A stretch of 45,335 nucleotides of DNA from Actinomycetes bacterium. GTDB lineage: Bacteria > Actinomycetota > Actinomycetes > Actinomycetales > Cellulomonadaceae. The stretch spans positions 1 through 45,335 of the forward strand of contig JAJYSG010000011.1 in the NCBI GenBank assembly GCA_021793675.1. Reading direction: 5' to 3'. The translations under genes and the position numbers were made by a program. Shown in pieces: positions 12,748 to 25,087 of this stretch (position 1 is the stretch's first letter; each line of letters opens with the position of its first letter). Below the pieces are notes generated by a model. It had not been told where the DNA came from. It saw nothing but the letters and a program-made list of their open reading frames with translations, and did not search any database.

Positions 12748-13932
12748 ATGACCGTCTACCTCGACCACGCGGCGACCACGCCCGTGCTCCCCGCGGCCGC
12801 GCAGGCCCTGGCGGACGCCCTGGCGCACGTCGGCAACCCGTCGTCCTTGCACGCCTCCGGCCGCGCGGCGCGGCGCACCGTCGAGGAGTCGCGCGAGCGG
12901 CTGGCAGCGTCGCTCGGGGCCCGCCCCTCGGAGGTGGTGCTGACCTCCGGCGGCACCGAGGCGGACAACCTGGCGGTGGAGGGCCTGTTCCGCGCACGAC
13001 GAGCGGCCGACCCGCGCCGGCGGCGCGTGCTGGTCTCGGCGGTCGAGCACCACGCCGTGCTCGACCCCGCCGCCTGGCTGGCCGCGCACGAGGGCGCCGA
13101 GGTGGTGCTGCTGCCCGTGGACTCCGACGGCGTGCTGGACCTCGACGCCGTGCGGCGCGAGCTGGCGGGGCACGGCGACGAGGTCGCACTGGTCTCGGTG
13201 ATGTGGGCGAACAACGAGGTCGGAGCGTTGCAGCCGGTGGCCGAGGTGGTCGAGGCCGCGCACGCCTGGGGCATCCCGGTGCACGCCGACGCGGTGCAGG
13301 CGCTGGGCCAGGTTCCCGTCGACTTCGAGGCCTCCGGGCTGGACGCGATGACCGTCACGGCGCACAAGGTCGGCGGGCCGGTGGGCATCGGCGCGCTGCT
13401 GGCGCGCCGCGAGCTGGCGCTCGAGCCGGTGCTGCACGGCGGCGGGCAGGAGCGCGGGGTGCGGTCGGGGACGCTGTCGGCGCCGTTGGCGGCCGCGTTC
13501 GCGGTGGCGGCCGAGGCGGCGGTCGCCGATCGCGCGTCGTTCGCCGCGCGGGTGGCCGCGCTGCGGGACCGGCTCGTCGCCGGCGTGCTGGGCTCGGTGC
13601 CGGGCGCGACGCTGCGCGGCCCGGGCGACCCGGCCCTGCGGCTGCCGGCCAACGCCCATCTCACCTTCGCCGGCTGCGAGGGGGACTCGCTGCTCTACCT
13701 GCTGGACGCGGCCGGCGTGGAGGCGTCCACCGGCTCGGCGTGCCAGGCGGGCGTGCCGGAGCCGAGCCACGTGCTGCTCGCGATGGGTGTCCCGCAGGAC
13801 GACGCCCGCGGAGCGCTGCGGTTCTCGTTCGGCCACACGTCGAGCGACGCGGACGTCGACCGCGTGCTCGAGGTGCTGCCCGGGGCCGTCGAGCGTGCCC
13901 GGGCCGCCGGTCTGACGGCGGTGCACGCCTGA
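12748..13932 (+). CDS. iscS: Cysteine desulfurase (IscS/NifS family)
   Basis: PLP-dependent enzyme that takes sulfur from L-cysteine as a persulfide (EC 2.8.1.7). The 394-aa protein begins with YLDHAATTP. It has the His pair at 101-102 in VEHHAV, the PLP lysine Lys207 in [10 protein letters not shown], and the catalytic Cys332 in STGSACQAG, a class I-like sulfur loop. The stop overlaps the mnmA start (TGATG at 13930-13934). The tight coupling suggests that its main client here is MnmA in tRNA 2-thiolation, with possible iron-sulfur roles besides. It corresponds in position to Rv3025c of M. tuberculosis. Confidence 0.95.
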   Translation: MTVYLDHAATTPVLPAAAQALADALAHVGNPSSLHASGRAARRTVEESRERLAASLGARPSEVVLTSGGTEADNLAVEGLFRARRAADPRRRRVLVSAVEHHAVLDPAAWLAAHEGAEVVLLPVDSDGVLDLDAVRRELAGHGDEVALVSVMWANNEVGALQPVAEVVEAAHAWGIPVHADAVQALGQVPVDFEASGLDAMTVTAHKVGGPVGIGALLARRELALEPVLHGGGQERGVRSGTLSAPLAAAFAVAAEAAVADRASFAARVAALRDRLVAGVLGSVPGATLRGPGDPALRLPANAHLTFAGCEGDSLLYLLDAAGVEASTGSACQAGVPEPSHVLLAMGVPQDDARGALRFSFGHTSSDADVDRVLEVLPGAVERARAAGLTAVHA

Positions 13933-15047
13933 TGCGCGTCCTGGCGGCCCTCTCCGGCGGCGTCGACTCCGCGGTCGCCGCGGCCCGCGTGCTCGACGCC
14001 GGGCACGACGTGGTGGGCGTGCACATGGCGCTGTCGCGCTCGCGCGCCCAGCTCCGGTCCGGCTCACGCGGGTGCTGCTCGATCGAGGACGCCGGTGACG
14101 CCCGCCGGGCGGCGGACCGGCTCGGCATCCCGTTCTACGTGTGGGACCTGTCCGAGCGGTTCGAGGACACGGTCGTGGCCGACTTCCTCGCCGAGTACGC
14201 GGCGGGCCGCACCCCGAACCCGTGCGTGCGGTGCAACGAGCACGTCAAGTTCGCGACGCTGCTGGACAAGGCGCTCGCGCTGGGCTTCGACGCGGTGTGC
14301 ACCGGGCACTACGCGCGCATCGTGGCGTCCGACGACGGCACCCGGGAGCTGCACCGGGCCGCCGACCCGGACAAGGACCAGTCGTACGTGCTCGCGGTGA
14401 TGGGGCCGCAGCGGCTCGCGCGGGCGATGTTCCCGCTCGGGGACGTGGCCTCGAAGGCGGCGACGCGCGCCGAGGCCGCCGCGCGAGGCCTGTCGATCGC
14501 GGCCAAGCCGGACTCGTACGACATCTGCTTCGTCGCCGACGGCGACACCCGGGGCTTCCTGCGGGACCGCCTCGGCGCGCGTCCGGGGGAGATCGTCGAC
14601 ACCGCAGGCCGGGTCGTCGGGCAGCACGACGGTGCCTACCAGTACACGGTGGGGCAGCGTCGGGGGCTCGCGCTCGGCCGGCCTGCGGCGGACGGTCGGC
14701 CGCGCTACGTGCTGGCGATCGAGCCGGTGGCCAACCGGGTGGTCGTCGGGCCGGCCGACGAGCTCGCGGTCTCGTCCCTCGTCGCGGACGCGCCGGTGTG
14801 GTTCGGTGCGCCGCCGGTGGCGGGGGCGCGGGTGCAGGCCCAGGTGCGGGCGCACGGGGTGCCGGTGCCCGTGGTCGTCGGGCGCGCGGACGACGAGGCG
14901 CTGCAGGTCACGCTCGCCGAGGGTGCGGCGCTGCGCGGCCTGGCCGCCGGCCAGTCGGTGGTGCTCTACGACGGCACGCGGGTGCTGGGACAGGCCACCG
15001 TGAGCCGGACCGCCGCGGTCGCCCGCCGCGCCGAGGTGCCGGCATGA
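13932..15047 (+). CDS. mnmA: tRNA-specific 2-thiouridylase MnmA
   Basis: Adenylates and thiolates U34 of the tRNAs for Lys, Glu and Gln (EC 2.8.1.13), using sulfur relayed from the desulfurase. The 371-aa product carries the PP-loop ATP motif SGGVDSA at 8-14. The catalytic Cys98 is in NPCVRCN and the second catalytic Cys199 is in YDICFVAD, matching the E. coli pair by position. Further conserved segments are [16 protein letters not shown] and [10 protein letters not shown], followed by the C-terminal beta-barrel. ATG overlaps the iscS stop, and its own TGA overlaps the next ATG (ATGA), so three genes are translated in series. Confidence 0.96.
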   Translation: MRVLAALSGGVDSAVAAARVLDAGHDVVGVHMALSRSRAQLRSGSRGCCSIEDAGDARRAADRLGIPFYVWDLSERFEDTVVADFLAEYAAGRTPNPCVRCNEHVKFATLLDKALALGFDAVCTGHYARIVASDDGTRELHRAADPDKDQSYVLAVMGPQRLARAMFPLGDVASKAATRAEAAARGLSIAAKPDSYDICFVADGDTRGFLRDRLGARPGEIVDTAGRVVGQHDGAYQYTVGQRRGLALGRPAADGRPRYVLAIEPVANRVVVGPADELAVSSLVADAPVWFGAPPVAGARVQAQVRAHGVPVPVVVGRADDEALQVTLAEGAALRGLAAGQSVVLYDGTRVLGQATVSRTAAVARRAEVPA

Positions 15048-16057
15048 CGGGTGTCACCGGAGCCGGCCCGTGGCCCGGGACCGACCCGCTGGCGGCGCAG
15101 CGGGCCGTGCTGGACGCCCTGACGCAGGTTGCCGAGGGTGTCGAGGGGCTGCCGTTCACGGTGCTGCTCGTCGACCGCGGACCGTGGGGCGAGCCGGTGG
15201 GCAGGTCGGCCGCGCTGCTCGTCGACCTGCCCACCGAGCTGGGTCCGCACGGCTGGAAGCTCGCGGACCACGCCGGCGCGGACCTGGCCCGTGCCCGGTC
15301 GTTCGCGCGGGAGGACCTCGACGCGCTGGCGGTCGCGGCGCACGGGTACGCCGGCCCGCTCGTCGTGCCCGTGCTGGGCCCGATCAGCCTGGCCGCACGG
15401 ACCGACCTGGCGCACGGCGACCGCGTGCTGTCCGACCCGTGGGCCGTGCGCGACACCGCCGACTCGCTCGCTGCCGGGCTCGCCGAGCACCTGGCCGCGC
15501 TGGTGCGCGCGGTGCCGGGCGCCCAGCCGCAGCTGCTGCTGCACGAGCCGCAGCTGGGCCAGGCGATGGCGGGCGCCGTGCCGACCTTCTCCGGCCGCGG
15601 ACAGCTGCGGGCGATCGGCGGTCAGCTGGCCGCCGAACGGATCGGCACGGTGGTCGCCGCGGCGCGAGCCGCCGGTGCCGCCGGTGTCACCGTGCACGTC
15701 GGGGCGGGCTGGGGTGTGCTGGGCGCGGCGCACGCCGCCGGCGCGGACGCGGTCGGGCTCGAGCTGGCTGGGCTCGACGAGCCGGCGTGGGAAGGCCTGG
15801 CCGAGGCCGTCGAGGGTGGGACGGCGCTGTGGGCGCAGCTGCCGCCCGCGATGCCGTCGCCGGGCGCCGTCCCGACGGACCTGGCCGGTGCGCTCGTCGG
15901 GCCCTGGCTGCGGGTGGGGCTGCCGTTGCACGGCCTGATGCGCACCGTGCTCGTCGCGGGCCGGCCGGAGGGTCCGTGGACGCCGGAGGCTGCCCGGGCC
16001 GCGCTCGGTGACCTCGTGCGCACCGCCCGCGTCGTCGTCGACCGTGCGCTGGCCTGA
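15044..16057 (+). CDS. MetE-like (UROD/MetE superfamily) protein without zinc ligands
   Basis: A 337-aa protein resembling the C-terminal barrel of cobalamin-independent methionine synthase and, in position, M. tuberculosis Rv3015c between mnmA and ligA. Visible family segments include [32 protein letters not shown] near 106-137 and [12 protein letters not shown] near 164. In MetE the zinc ligands lie in an H-x-C pair, a Glu and a distal Cys. Here the corresponding stretch reads [10 protein letters not shown] (His218, no Cys) and VGLEL (Glu240), and I find no distal ligand. True methionine synthase activity is therefore doubtful. Its start overlaps mnmA by ATGA. The function is unknown; the constant neighbourhood hints at a link with tRNA thiolation or DNA-ligase-linked housekeeping. 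Confidence 0.85.
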   Translation: MTGVTGAGPWPGTDPLAAQRAVLDALTQVAEGVEGLPFTVLLVDRGPWGEPVGRSAALLVDLPTELGPHGWKLADHAGADLARARSFAREDLDALAVAAHGYAGPLVVPVLGPISLAARTDLAHGDRVLSDPWAVRDTADSLAAGLAEHLAALVRAVPGAQPQLLLHEPQLGQAMAGAVPTFSGRGQLRAIGGQLAAERIGTVVAAARAAGAAGVTVHVGAGWGVLGAAHAAGADAVGLELAGLDEPAWEGLAEAVEGGTALWAQLPPAMPSPGAVPTDLAGALVGPWLRVGLPLHGLMRTVLVAGRPEGPWTPEAARAALGDLVRTARVVVDRALA

Positions 16058-16066
16058 CGCGGCGCC

Positions 16067-16858
16067 TCAGTTCCCGGCGCTCTCGTACCGCAGCAGGCCA
16101 CGGCGGAACGCCCAGCGGCCGAGGACCAGGCACCACGCCGCCGCGACCGGCGTCAGCAGGCCCAGCCACGGCGCGCTCCCGAGGGACAGCACCGCGGTGG
16201 CCGGGAAGTAGCTCATGAAGGCGTACGGCAGCACCACCGAGAGGATCACGCGCACCACGACGCCGTAGATGCTGATCGGGTACCGCGCCAGCTCGCCCAG
16301 CGTGTGGAACGCGAACGGGAACATCGACCACGGGGTCTTGAGCCAGAAGGCCGAGCAGTTGGTGAGGACGTTCAGCCCGATCTTGACCAGCGGGGCGCAT
16401 GCGAGCACCAGCGCCGCCGTGGCGATCCGGGCGGGTGTCCAGCTCGTGCCGGCGTGCCGGAGCGCGGCGACGAACAGCGAGCCGCCGAGCGCGAGGTTGC
16501 CCAGGCCGTTCATGCCGATCTGCGAGCTCAGCACCTGCAGCAGCGGGGAGAACGGCCGCACCAGGACCGTGTCCAGCCCGCCGAGGTTCACCGTGACCGC
16601 CATGGACCACGCGCCCTGCGCCAGCAGCACCGCGATGCCCTCGGTGAGCGCGACGAGCGAGTAGATGAGCACCACGTCCCAGAACCGCCAGCCGTTGATC
16701 TGCGGGATCGTCCGGAAGATGGCCCAGAGGAAGACGATCCCCATGCCCTGGGTGAGCAGGGCAGCGACCGACATGATCCAGAAGTCGCCCTCGTACTCCA
16801 GCGTCGCGCGCAGCTGCGCCCCCAGGCAGCGGCGGTAGAGCCAGATGTTGCGTCGCAC
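16067..16858 (-). CDS. ABC-2 type exporter permease (second permease)
   Basis: A 263-aa integral membrane protein with about six hydrophobic segments (for example IMSVAALLTQGMGIVFLWAI, LVALTEGIAVLL and LGLLTPVAAAWCLVLG). It fits the ABC-2 permease family often listed as DUF990/YP_ABC2_membrane_3. A GTG start at 16858 follows the stop of the preceding permease by 1 nt, so it is the last gene of a coupled GNAT-ATPase-permease-permease unit. The substrate is unknown; relatives are loosely annotated as daunorubicin-type or multidrug exporters. It converges on the MetE-like gene with a 9-nt gap. Confidence 0.85.
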   Translation of the reverse strand: MRRNIWLYRRCLGAQLRATLEYEGDFWIMSVAALLTQGMGIVFLWAIFRTIPQINGWRFWDVVLIYSLVALTEGIAVLLAQGAWSMAVTVNLGGLDTVLVRPFSPLLQVLSSQIGMNGLGNLALGGSLFVAALRHAGTSWTPARIATAALVLACAPLVKIGLNVLTNCSAFWLKTPWSMFPFAFHTLGELARYPISIYGVVVRVILSVVLPYAFMSYFPATAVLSLGSAPWLGLLTPVAAAWCLVLGRWAFRRGLLRYESAGN

Positions 16859-16859
16859 C

Positions 16860-17705
16860 TCAGCCCCCGTGCACCGTGAGCTGGCGGCTCGCGCCGCGCC
16901 ACATCGCGCGGCCCAGCCACCACAGCGCCACCGTCCACGCCGCCTGGACGGCCACGGCCCGCCAGGCCGCGGCGCCGCTCAGCCCGCCCACGTAGAGCAG
17001 CGCCGGCGTGGACGCCATACCGGCGAACGGCAGTGCGGCGGCCAGGCCCCGCAGCCACCCGGGGAAGAAGGCGAGAGGGACGAGTCCCCCGGAGAACAGG
17101 GTGACGAGCGCGATCCGCGCCGACTGCACCCCGACGTAGTTGCGCGTCCAGAACACGACGAGCGCCGAGACGTACACGATGCCGAACCGCAGCGGCAGCA
17201 CCAGCACCGCCGAGACGGCGAACAGCACCACGCCGGACCGGGCGGGCGCCGCGACGCCCCCGAAGATCGCCGCGGCCACGGCAGCGACCAGCAGACCGGT
17301 GCCCAGCTCGTAGCCCCCGAAGCCGAGCGCCTCGGCGAACCGGGACCGCTGGTAGTCCACGGGGCGCACCAGGTCCATCGCGACGTCGCCCTGCTGGATG
17401 CGCCCCGCCATGCGGTAGTCGACGTAGCTGGAGACCAGCGACCCGGCCACGAAGGCGACGAGCAGGTAGGCCTTCATCGCGGGCCAGTCGAAGCCGTTGA
17501 CGGTGCCGGCGGCCAGCACCGAGCGCCATAGGTAGAGCATCGCCACCGCGGCGAGCGTCGTGGCCAGCAGCCCGAACAGGAAGCTCGTCTGGTAGGCGAC
17601 GAGGCTGCGGAACGCCGCCCGGCCGAGCGCGCGGTCGGTGCGCAGCGCCCGGCGCAGCCGGTCCGCCGGTCTTCCGGTCGCCCTGCCGGTCACCACGGCG
17701 GTCAT
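16860..17705 (-). CDS. ABC-2 type exporter permease (first permease)
   Basis: A 281-aa membrane protein with a cytoplasmic N-terminus of about 35 residues and roughly six transmembrane segments (such as SFLFGLLATTLAAVAMLYLW, YLLVAFVAGSLVSSYV and GLLVAAVAAAIFGGVA). It carries the family-type stretch GRIQQGDVAMDLVRPVDYQ between segments two and three, which is also seen in its partner (VNLGGLDTVLVRPF). The ATG overlaps the ATPase stop as ATGA. The two permeases probably form a heterodimeric channel with the upstream ATPase. Confidence 0.86.
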   Translation of the reverse strand: MTAVVTGRATGRPADRLRRALRTDRALGRAAFRSLVAYQTSFLFGLLATTLAAVAMLYLWRSVLAAGTVNGFDWPAMKAYLLVAFVAGSLVSSYVDYRMAGRIQQGDVAMDLVRPVDYQRSRFAEALGFGGYELGTGLLVAAVAAAIFGGVAAPARSGVVLFAVSAVLVLPLRFGIVYVSALVVFWTRNYVGVQSARIALVTLFSGGLVPLAFFPGWLRGLAAALPFAGMASTPALLYVGGLSGAAAWRAVAVQAAWTVALWWLGRAMWRGASRQLTVHGG

Positions 17706-18727
17706 GATGCGGGGGGCGCGTCGGGCCCGGTGGCGAGCTGCCCGGCGTACATCCGGCGAACGACGTCCTCGATGGCCGGCTCCTCGATGCGCAGGTCGAC
17801 GACGTCGACCTCGGACTGGATCGCGGTCAGCACGTCGCCCGCGGTGTGCGCGAGCGGGTCGAACGCCACGGCGAGCGCCAGCCCGTCGCGCTCCTCGGTG
17901 ACGGTCGCCCCCGCCAGCCGGGTCGCGATCCCGGCGAGGGAGGCCGGCCGGGTCGCCAGGTCGGCGTGCATCACGCGCTCCCGGGCATAGGTCTCGATCA
18001 CCTGGCGCAGCCCGCCGTCGTGGACGATGCGGCCGCGGTCGATGATGACCAGCCGGGAGCACACGTCTTCGATGTCGCCGAGGTCGTGCGTCGTCAGCAG
18101 GAGCGTGGTGCCATCCGCGACCACCTGCCGCAGGAACGCGCGCAGGCGGTCCTTCACCTCGATGTCGAGCCCGATCGTCGGCTCGTCGAGGTAGACGATG
18201 GGTGGGTCGTGCAGCAGCGCTGCCGCCAGGTCGGCGCGCATCCGTTGGCCGAGCGACAGCCGGCGGGCGGTCGACGACAGGATGTCGCCGATGCCGAGCA
18301 TCTCGACGAGCCGGTCGAGGTTGGTCCGGTACTCCGCGGCGCCCAGCCCGTGCATGTCCCGCAGCAGCTCGAGCGAGTCCCGTACCGGCAGGTCCCACCA
18401 CAGGCTGGTCCGCTGCCCGAACACGACGCCGATGTTGCGTGCGTTCTCGATCCGGTGGCGGTGCGGCACGATGCCGTTGACCCGGACCTCGCCGGACGTG
18501 GGGACCAGGATGCCGGTGAGCAGCTTGACGGTGGTGGACTTGCCGGCTCCGTTCGGCCCGACGTAGGCGACCGCCTCGCCCGCCTCGACGCGCAGGCTGA
18601 TGCCGTCCACGGCGGCCTTCTCGGTGTACCGCCGGTCGACGAGGTGGCGGAGCGAGCCCGCCAGGCCCGGTCCCTTGTCGGGTCGGCGGAAGACCTTGCG
18701 GAGGTCGTCCGCCTCGATGCGTGCCAC
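17702..18727 (-). CDS. ABC transporter ATP-binding protein (exporter)
   Basis: A 341-aa ATPase with Walker A GPNGAGKS at 57-64, Q-loop in VVFGQRTSLWWDLP near 102-113, signature LSLGQ at 157-161, Walker B IVYLDEP at 177-183 and the switch His in LLTTHDLGDIEDV. The WWDLP text after the Q-loop is typical of the DrrA/NodI-like subgroup paired with DUF990 permeases. A C-terminal extension of about 100 residues (from ERVMHADL) resembles the regulatory tails of this subgroup. The GTG start lies 9 nt after the GNAT stop, so the acetyltransferase gene is co-transcribed. The substrate is unknown. Confidence 0.92.
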   Translation of the reverse strand: MARIEADDLRKVFRRPDKGPGLAGSLRHLVDRRYTEKAAVDGISLRVEAGEAVAYVGPNGAGKSTTVKLLTGILVPTSGEVRVNGIVPHRHRIENARNIGVVFGQRTSLWWDLPVRDSLELLRDMHGLGAAEYRTNLDRLVEMLGIGDILSSTARRLSLGQRMRADLAAALLHDPPIVYLDEPTIGLDIEVKDRLRAFLRQVVADGTTLLLTTHDLGDIEDVCSRLVIIDRGRIVHDGGLRQVIETYARERVMHADLATRPASLAGIATRLAGATVTEERDGLALAVAFDPLAHTAGDVLTAIQSEVDVVDLRIEEPAIEDVVRRMYAGQLATGPDAPPAS

Positions 18728-18736
18728 GCGGGCACG

Positions 18737-22131
<3,395 letters not shown>

Positions 22132-22148
22132 GCGGGCACAATGGCGGC

Positions 22149-23402
22149 GTGGTGGGGATCCGGGTCGCGCGGCCCGACGACGTCGTCGCGGTGGGTGCAC
22201 TGACCGCCGAGGCCTACCTGGCTGACGGTCTGCTCAGTGACGACGACGACTACGCCGCCGAGCTGCGGGACGCGCAGCGGCGGGCCGACGAGGCGGTGCT
22301 CCTCGTCGCCACGACGGCGACACCGGACGGCCGCCAGGCCGTCGTCGGCACCATCACGGTGGCGCCCTACGGCTCGTCGTACGCCGAGGTGGCCGAGCCC
22401 GGCGAGGTCGAGCTGCGCATGCTCGCGGTGGCGCCCGAGGCCCGGCACCAGGGCGTCGCGGCCCAGATCATGCGCGCCGCGCAGCGGGAGGCGCTGCGGC
22501 TCGGCGCCCGCCGGCTGGTGCTGTCGACCCAGGACGCGATGGCCGCCGCGCAGCGGCTGTACGCCCGGCTGGGCTTCGTCCGGGAGCCGGAGCGGGACTG
22601 GGGGCACGAGGTGGTCCACCTGCGGGTGTTCACGTGGACGCCGCCGGAGGCACCGGGGATGCTCGTCGAGGCCGCCACCTGGCCTCCGGTACGCACGGTG
22701 GTGACGCCGGACGGCTGGTGGGTCGGGGTGTCCGGTGGGTTCACCCGCCGGGCCAACTCGGCCATGCCGCTCGGGCACCCGGCCGACCTGGCCGCCGCGG
22801 TCGACCGCGTGGAGGCCGTGTACACCGACGCCGGCCTGGCGCCGATCCTCCGGATGGGCAGCGGGGCGCCGGAAGGGTTGGCGAACGAGCTGGCAGCCCG
22901 CGGGTACGCCGAGCGCGCGCGCACCGACGTCATGGTGCGGGCGGTCGACGGTGACGCCGCCGCAGCGCTCGTCCCGCCGGCGGCCGCGCCGGCCTGGTCC
23001 GGTCACGTGCGGGTCGCCGACGAGCCGGACGACGTCTGGCTGCGCGCGTTCCTGGGAGTCAAGCAGGACGGTGCCCATGCCGACCTGGCGCGGGCCGTGC
23101 TGTCCGCGGCGCCGGCGCACTACCTCACGGCCACCGTCGGCGGCGAGGTCGTCGGCACGCTGCGCGTCGCCTATGCCGAGCAGTGGGCCGGCTTGTCGTG
23201 CCTGGCCGTGTCGCCGCAGACCCGGCGCCGCGGGCTGGGCAGCGCGCTGATGCGCGACGGCATCGCGCTGGCGGGCCGGCAGGGCGCCCACCGCGCGTTC
23301 CTGCAGGTGGAGGCCGCGAACACGGTGGCCGCCGGGTTGTACGCGCAGCTCGGGCTCGTGCTCGCCGACGGGTACGCCTACCTTGTCGGGGGCGAGCGAT
23401 GA
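22149..23402 (+). CDS. Tandem-domain GNAT acetyltransferase
   Basis: A 417-aa protein with two GNAT domains. The first has its acetyl-CoA loop near residues 97-115 (MLAVAPEARHQGVAAQIM), with RLYARLGFVREPERD after it. The second runs from about 175 and includes GGFTRRANSAMPLG, a motif I associate with actinobacterial GNATs of the Rv0428c type, then CLAVSPQTRRRGLGSALM near 350-368 and AAGLYAQLGL. The substrate is unknown. GTG at 22149 has CACAAT 6 nt upstream, the same box and spacing as glgX. The stop overlaps the next gene by ATGA, so it is coupled to the oxidoreductase. Confidence 0.85.
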   Translation: MVGIRVARPDDVVAVGALTAEAYLADGLLSDDDDYAAELRDAQRRADEAVLLVATTATPDGRQAVVGTITVAPYGSSYAEVAEPGEVELRMLAVAPEARHQGVAAQIMRAAQREALRLGARRLVLSTQDAMAAAQRLYARLGFVREPERDWGHEVVHLRVFTWTPPEAPGMLVEAATWPPVRTVVTPDGWWVGVSGGFTRRANSAMPLGHPADLAAAVDRVEAVYTDAGLAPILRMGSGAPEGLANELAARGYAERARTDVMVRAVDGDAAAALVPPAAAPAWSGHVRVADEPDDVWLRAFLGVKQDGAHADLARAVLSAAPAHYLTATVGGEVVGTLRVAYAEQWAGLSCLAVSPQTRRRGLGSALMRDGIALAGRQGAHRAFLQVEAANTVAAGLYAQLGLVLADGYAYLVGGER

Positions 23403-24574
23403 CCCCGCGGCTCGGTGTCGGGATGGTGGGCTACGCCTTCATGGGCGCCGCGCACTCCCAGGCGTGGCGCACCGCGCACCGGTTCTTCGAGCTGCCGCTG
23501 ACCCCGGTCATGGTGGTGCTCGGCGGCCGCACCCCGGACGCGCTGCGGGCGGCGGCGGAGCGGCTCGGCTGGGCCGACGTCGAGACGGACTGGCGCAGGC
23601 TCGTGGTGCGCGACGACGTGGACCTGGTGGACATCGGCACGCCCGGCGACACGCATGCCGAGATCGCCATCGCCGCACTGGCGGCCGGCAAGCACGTGCT
23701 GTGCGAGAAGCCGCTCGCCAACACCGTCGCGGAGGCGGCCGCCATGGCTGCGGCTGCGGCCGAGCACCCTGAGCTCGTCGCGATGACCGGGTTCAGCTAC
23801 CGGCGCATGCCGGCGATCCAGCTGGCGCGCCGCCTCGTCGAGCAGGGTCGGATCGGCACCGTGCGGCACGTGCGCGCCCAGTACCTGCAGGACTGGCTCG
23901 CCGATCCGCAGGCCCCGTGGGTGTGGCGGGTCGACCGGGAGCAGGCCGGGTCAGGGGCGCTCGGCGACATCGGGGCGCACGTGGTCGACCTCGCGCAGTT
24001 CGTCACCGGGCAGACCGTCGACGGGGTGTCGGCGATGCTCGACACGTTCGTCACCGAGCGGCCGGTGCCGTCGTCCCTCCATGGCCCCGGCGGCACGGTC
24101 GGGGCGGACAGCCCGATGCGTCCGGTCACCGTGGACGACGCCGTGGCGTTCCTCGGGCGGTTGTCCGGTGGCGGCATGGCGGTGTTCGAGGCGACGCGTT
24201 TCGCCTGGGGGCGTCGCAACCAGATCAGGCTCGAGGTGAACGGCTCGGCAGGCTCGCTGGCGTTCGACCTGGAGGACATGAACGCGCTGTCGTTCTTCGA
24301 CGCGACCGAGCCGGTCGAGACGGCCGGCTTCCGGCGCATCGACGTCACGCAGCCCCAGCACCCGTACGGCGGCTCCTGGTGGCCGGCGGGGCACGCGCTC
24401 GGGTACGAGCACGCCTTCACGCACCAGGTGGTGGACCTGGTGCGCGGCATCGCCGCGCACGAGCACCCGGCGCCGACCTTCGCGGACGGGTTCCAGGTGC
24501 AGCGGGTGCTGGCCGCGGTGGAGCGATCGGCGGCCGACGACAGTCGCTGGACCCCGGTGGAGGCGACGGCCTGA
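23399..24574 (+). CDS. Gfo/Idh/MocA family oxidoreductase
   Basis: A 391-aa NAD(P)-dependent oxidoreductase, probably acting on a sugar or cyclitol; the exact substrate cannot be read from the sequence. The N-terminal Rossmann fold has VGMVGYAFMGAAHSQAW at 7-23. The catalytic EKP motif is at 103-105 in HVLCEKPLAN, and the C-terminal domain holds GDIGAHVVDLAQFVTG, with the conserved Asp and His of inositol- and sugar-dehydrogenase relatives. The ATG overlaps the stop of the tandem GNAT gene (ATGA). No sugar transporter or regulator lies next to it, so a specific catabolic pathway cannot be assigned. Confidence 0.88.
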   Translation: MTPRLGVGMVGYAFMGAAHSQAWRTAHRFFELPLTPVMVVLGGRTPDALRAAAERLGWADVETDWRRLVVRDDVDLVDIGTPGDTHAEIAIAALAAGKHVLCEKPLANTVAEAAAMAAAAAEHPELVAMTGFSYRRMPAIQLARRLVEQGRIGTVRHVRAQYLQDWLADPQAPWVWRVDREQAGSGALGDIGAHVVDLAQFVTGQTVDGVSAMLDTFVTERPVPSSLHGPGGTVGADSPMRPVTVDDAVAFLGRLSGGGMAVFEATRFAWGRRNQIRLEVNGSAGSLAFDLEDMNALSFFDATEPVETAGFRRIDVTQPQHPYGGSWWPAGHALGYEHAFTHQVVDLVRGIAAHEHPAPTFADGFQVQRVLAAVERSAADDSRWTPVEATA

Positions 24575-24639
24575 CGCCTCGCGGTGGCGGGCGTCCGGAG
24601 GAACGTAGCCATCCCGCGGTGGTGCGCCGCCGTTGCGCG

Positions 24640-24645
24640 GATACT
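24640..24645 (+). promoter_or_regulatory. -10-like element (GATACT) for the 24653 gene
   Basis: GATACT, then 7 nt (GACGGGG) and GTGATC. The putA start on the other strand has almost the same string: GATACT, GGCGGGG and GTGATC. Spacing fits a leaderless start. Confidence 0.45.
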
Positions 24646-24652
24646 GACGGGG

Positions 24653-25066
24653 GTGATCTCGGTGTCGGCGGCGGAGCGGCTCTCCCGTGCGGGACTCGTC
24701 TGGCACCCGACGGCCGGCGACAGGTTCACCATCCGCTCGGCCGAGCTGATGGGTCAGGTCTTCACCATCAGCGACATGGTGGTCGAGCCGCACGAGTACC
24801 CGAGCGGCACGGTGCTCGGCTTCAACGGCACCACCGAATGGGCGCTCGACTCGGTGCAGCAGGACGACGCGCTGTGGCTGCCGCGGGAGGACCAGCTGCG
24901 TGACCTGCTCGGTGGCTCGTTCCGTAGTCTCGCGCGTTCGACGACCGGCCGCTTCGAGGTGCTCGTCGAGGTGCCCGGCCGGCCGGAGCAGGTGTTCGGC
25001 TCGGACAACCCGGCGGATGCCTACGCCGAGGCGCTGCTGGCGCTGCTCGCCGTCGTGACCGGTTGA
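24653..25066 (+). CDS. Conserved actinobacterial protein of unknown function
   Basis: A 137-aa soluble protein with no signal peptide or membrane segment. Features are AERLSRAGLVWHPTAGDRF at the N-terminus, FTISDMVVEPHEYPSG and GFNGTTEWALDSVQQDD in the middle, then LWLPREDQLRDLLGG, and a C-terminus ending AYAEALLALL. I recall close relatives in many actinobacteria being labelled pilus assembly protein CpaE, which seems a propagated misannotation: there is no P-loop and no pilus gene here. The start at GTG 24653 is chosen for the GATACT box 7 nt upstream; the frame is open further upstream to 24584. Function unknown. Confidence 0.75.
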   Translation: MISVSAAERLSRAGLVWHPTAGDRFTIRSAELMGQVFTISDMVVEPHEYPSGTVLGFNGTTEWALDSVQQDDALWLPREDQLRDLLGGSFRSLARSTTGRFEVLVEVPGRPEQVFGSDNPADAYAEALLALLAVVTG

Positions 25067-25087
25067 GCTCTGCCTCCGGGCGACCGG

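Noticed and set aside
22141..22143. ATG at 22141 as start of the tandem GNAT
   Set aside because: It is in a different frame from the GNAT protein; the GTG at 22149 opens the correct frame.
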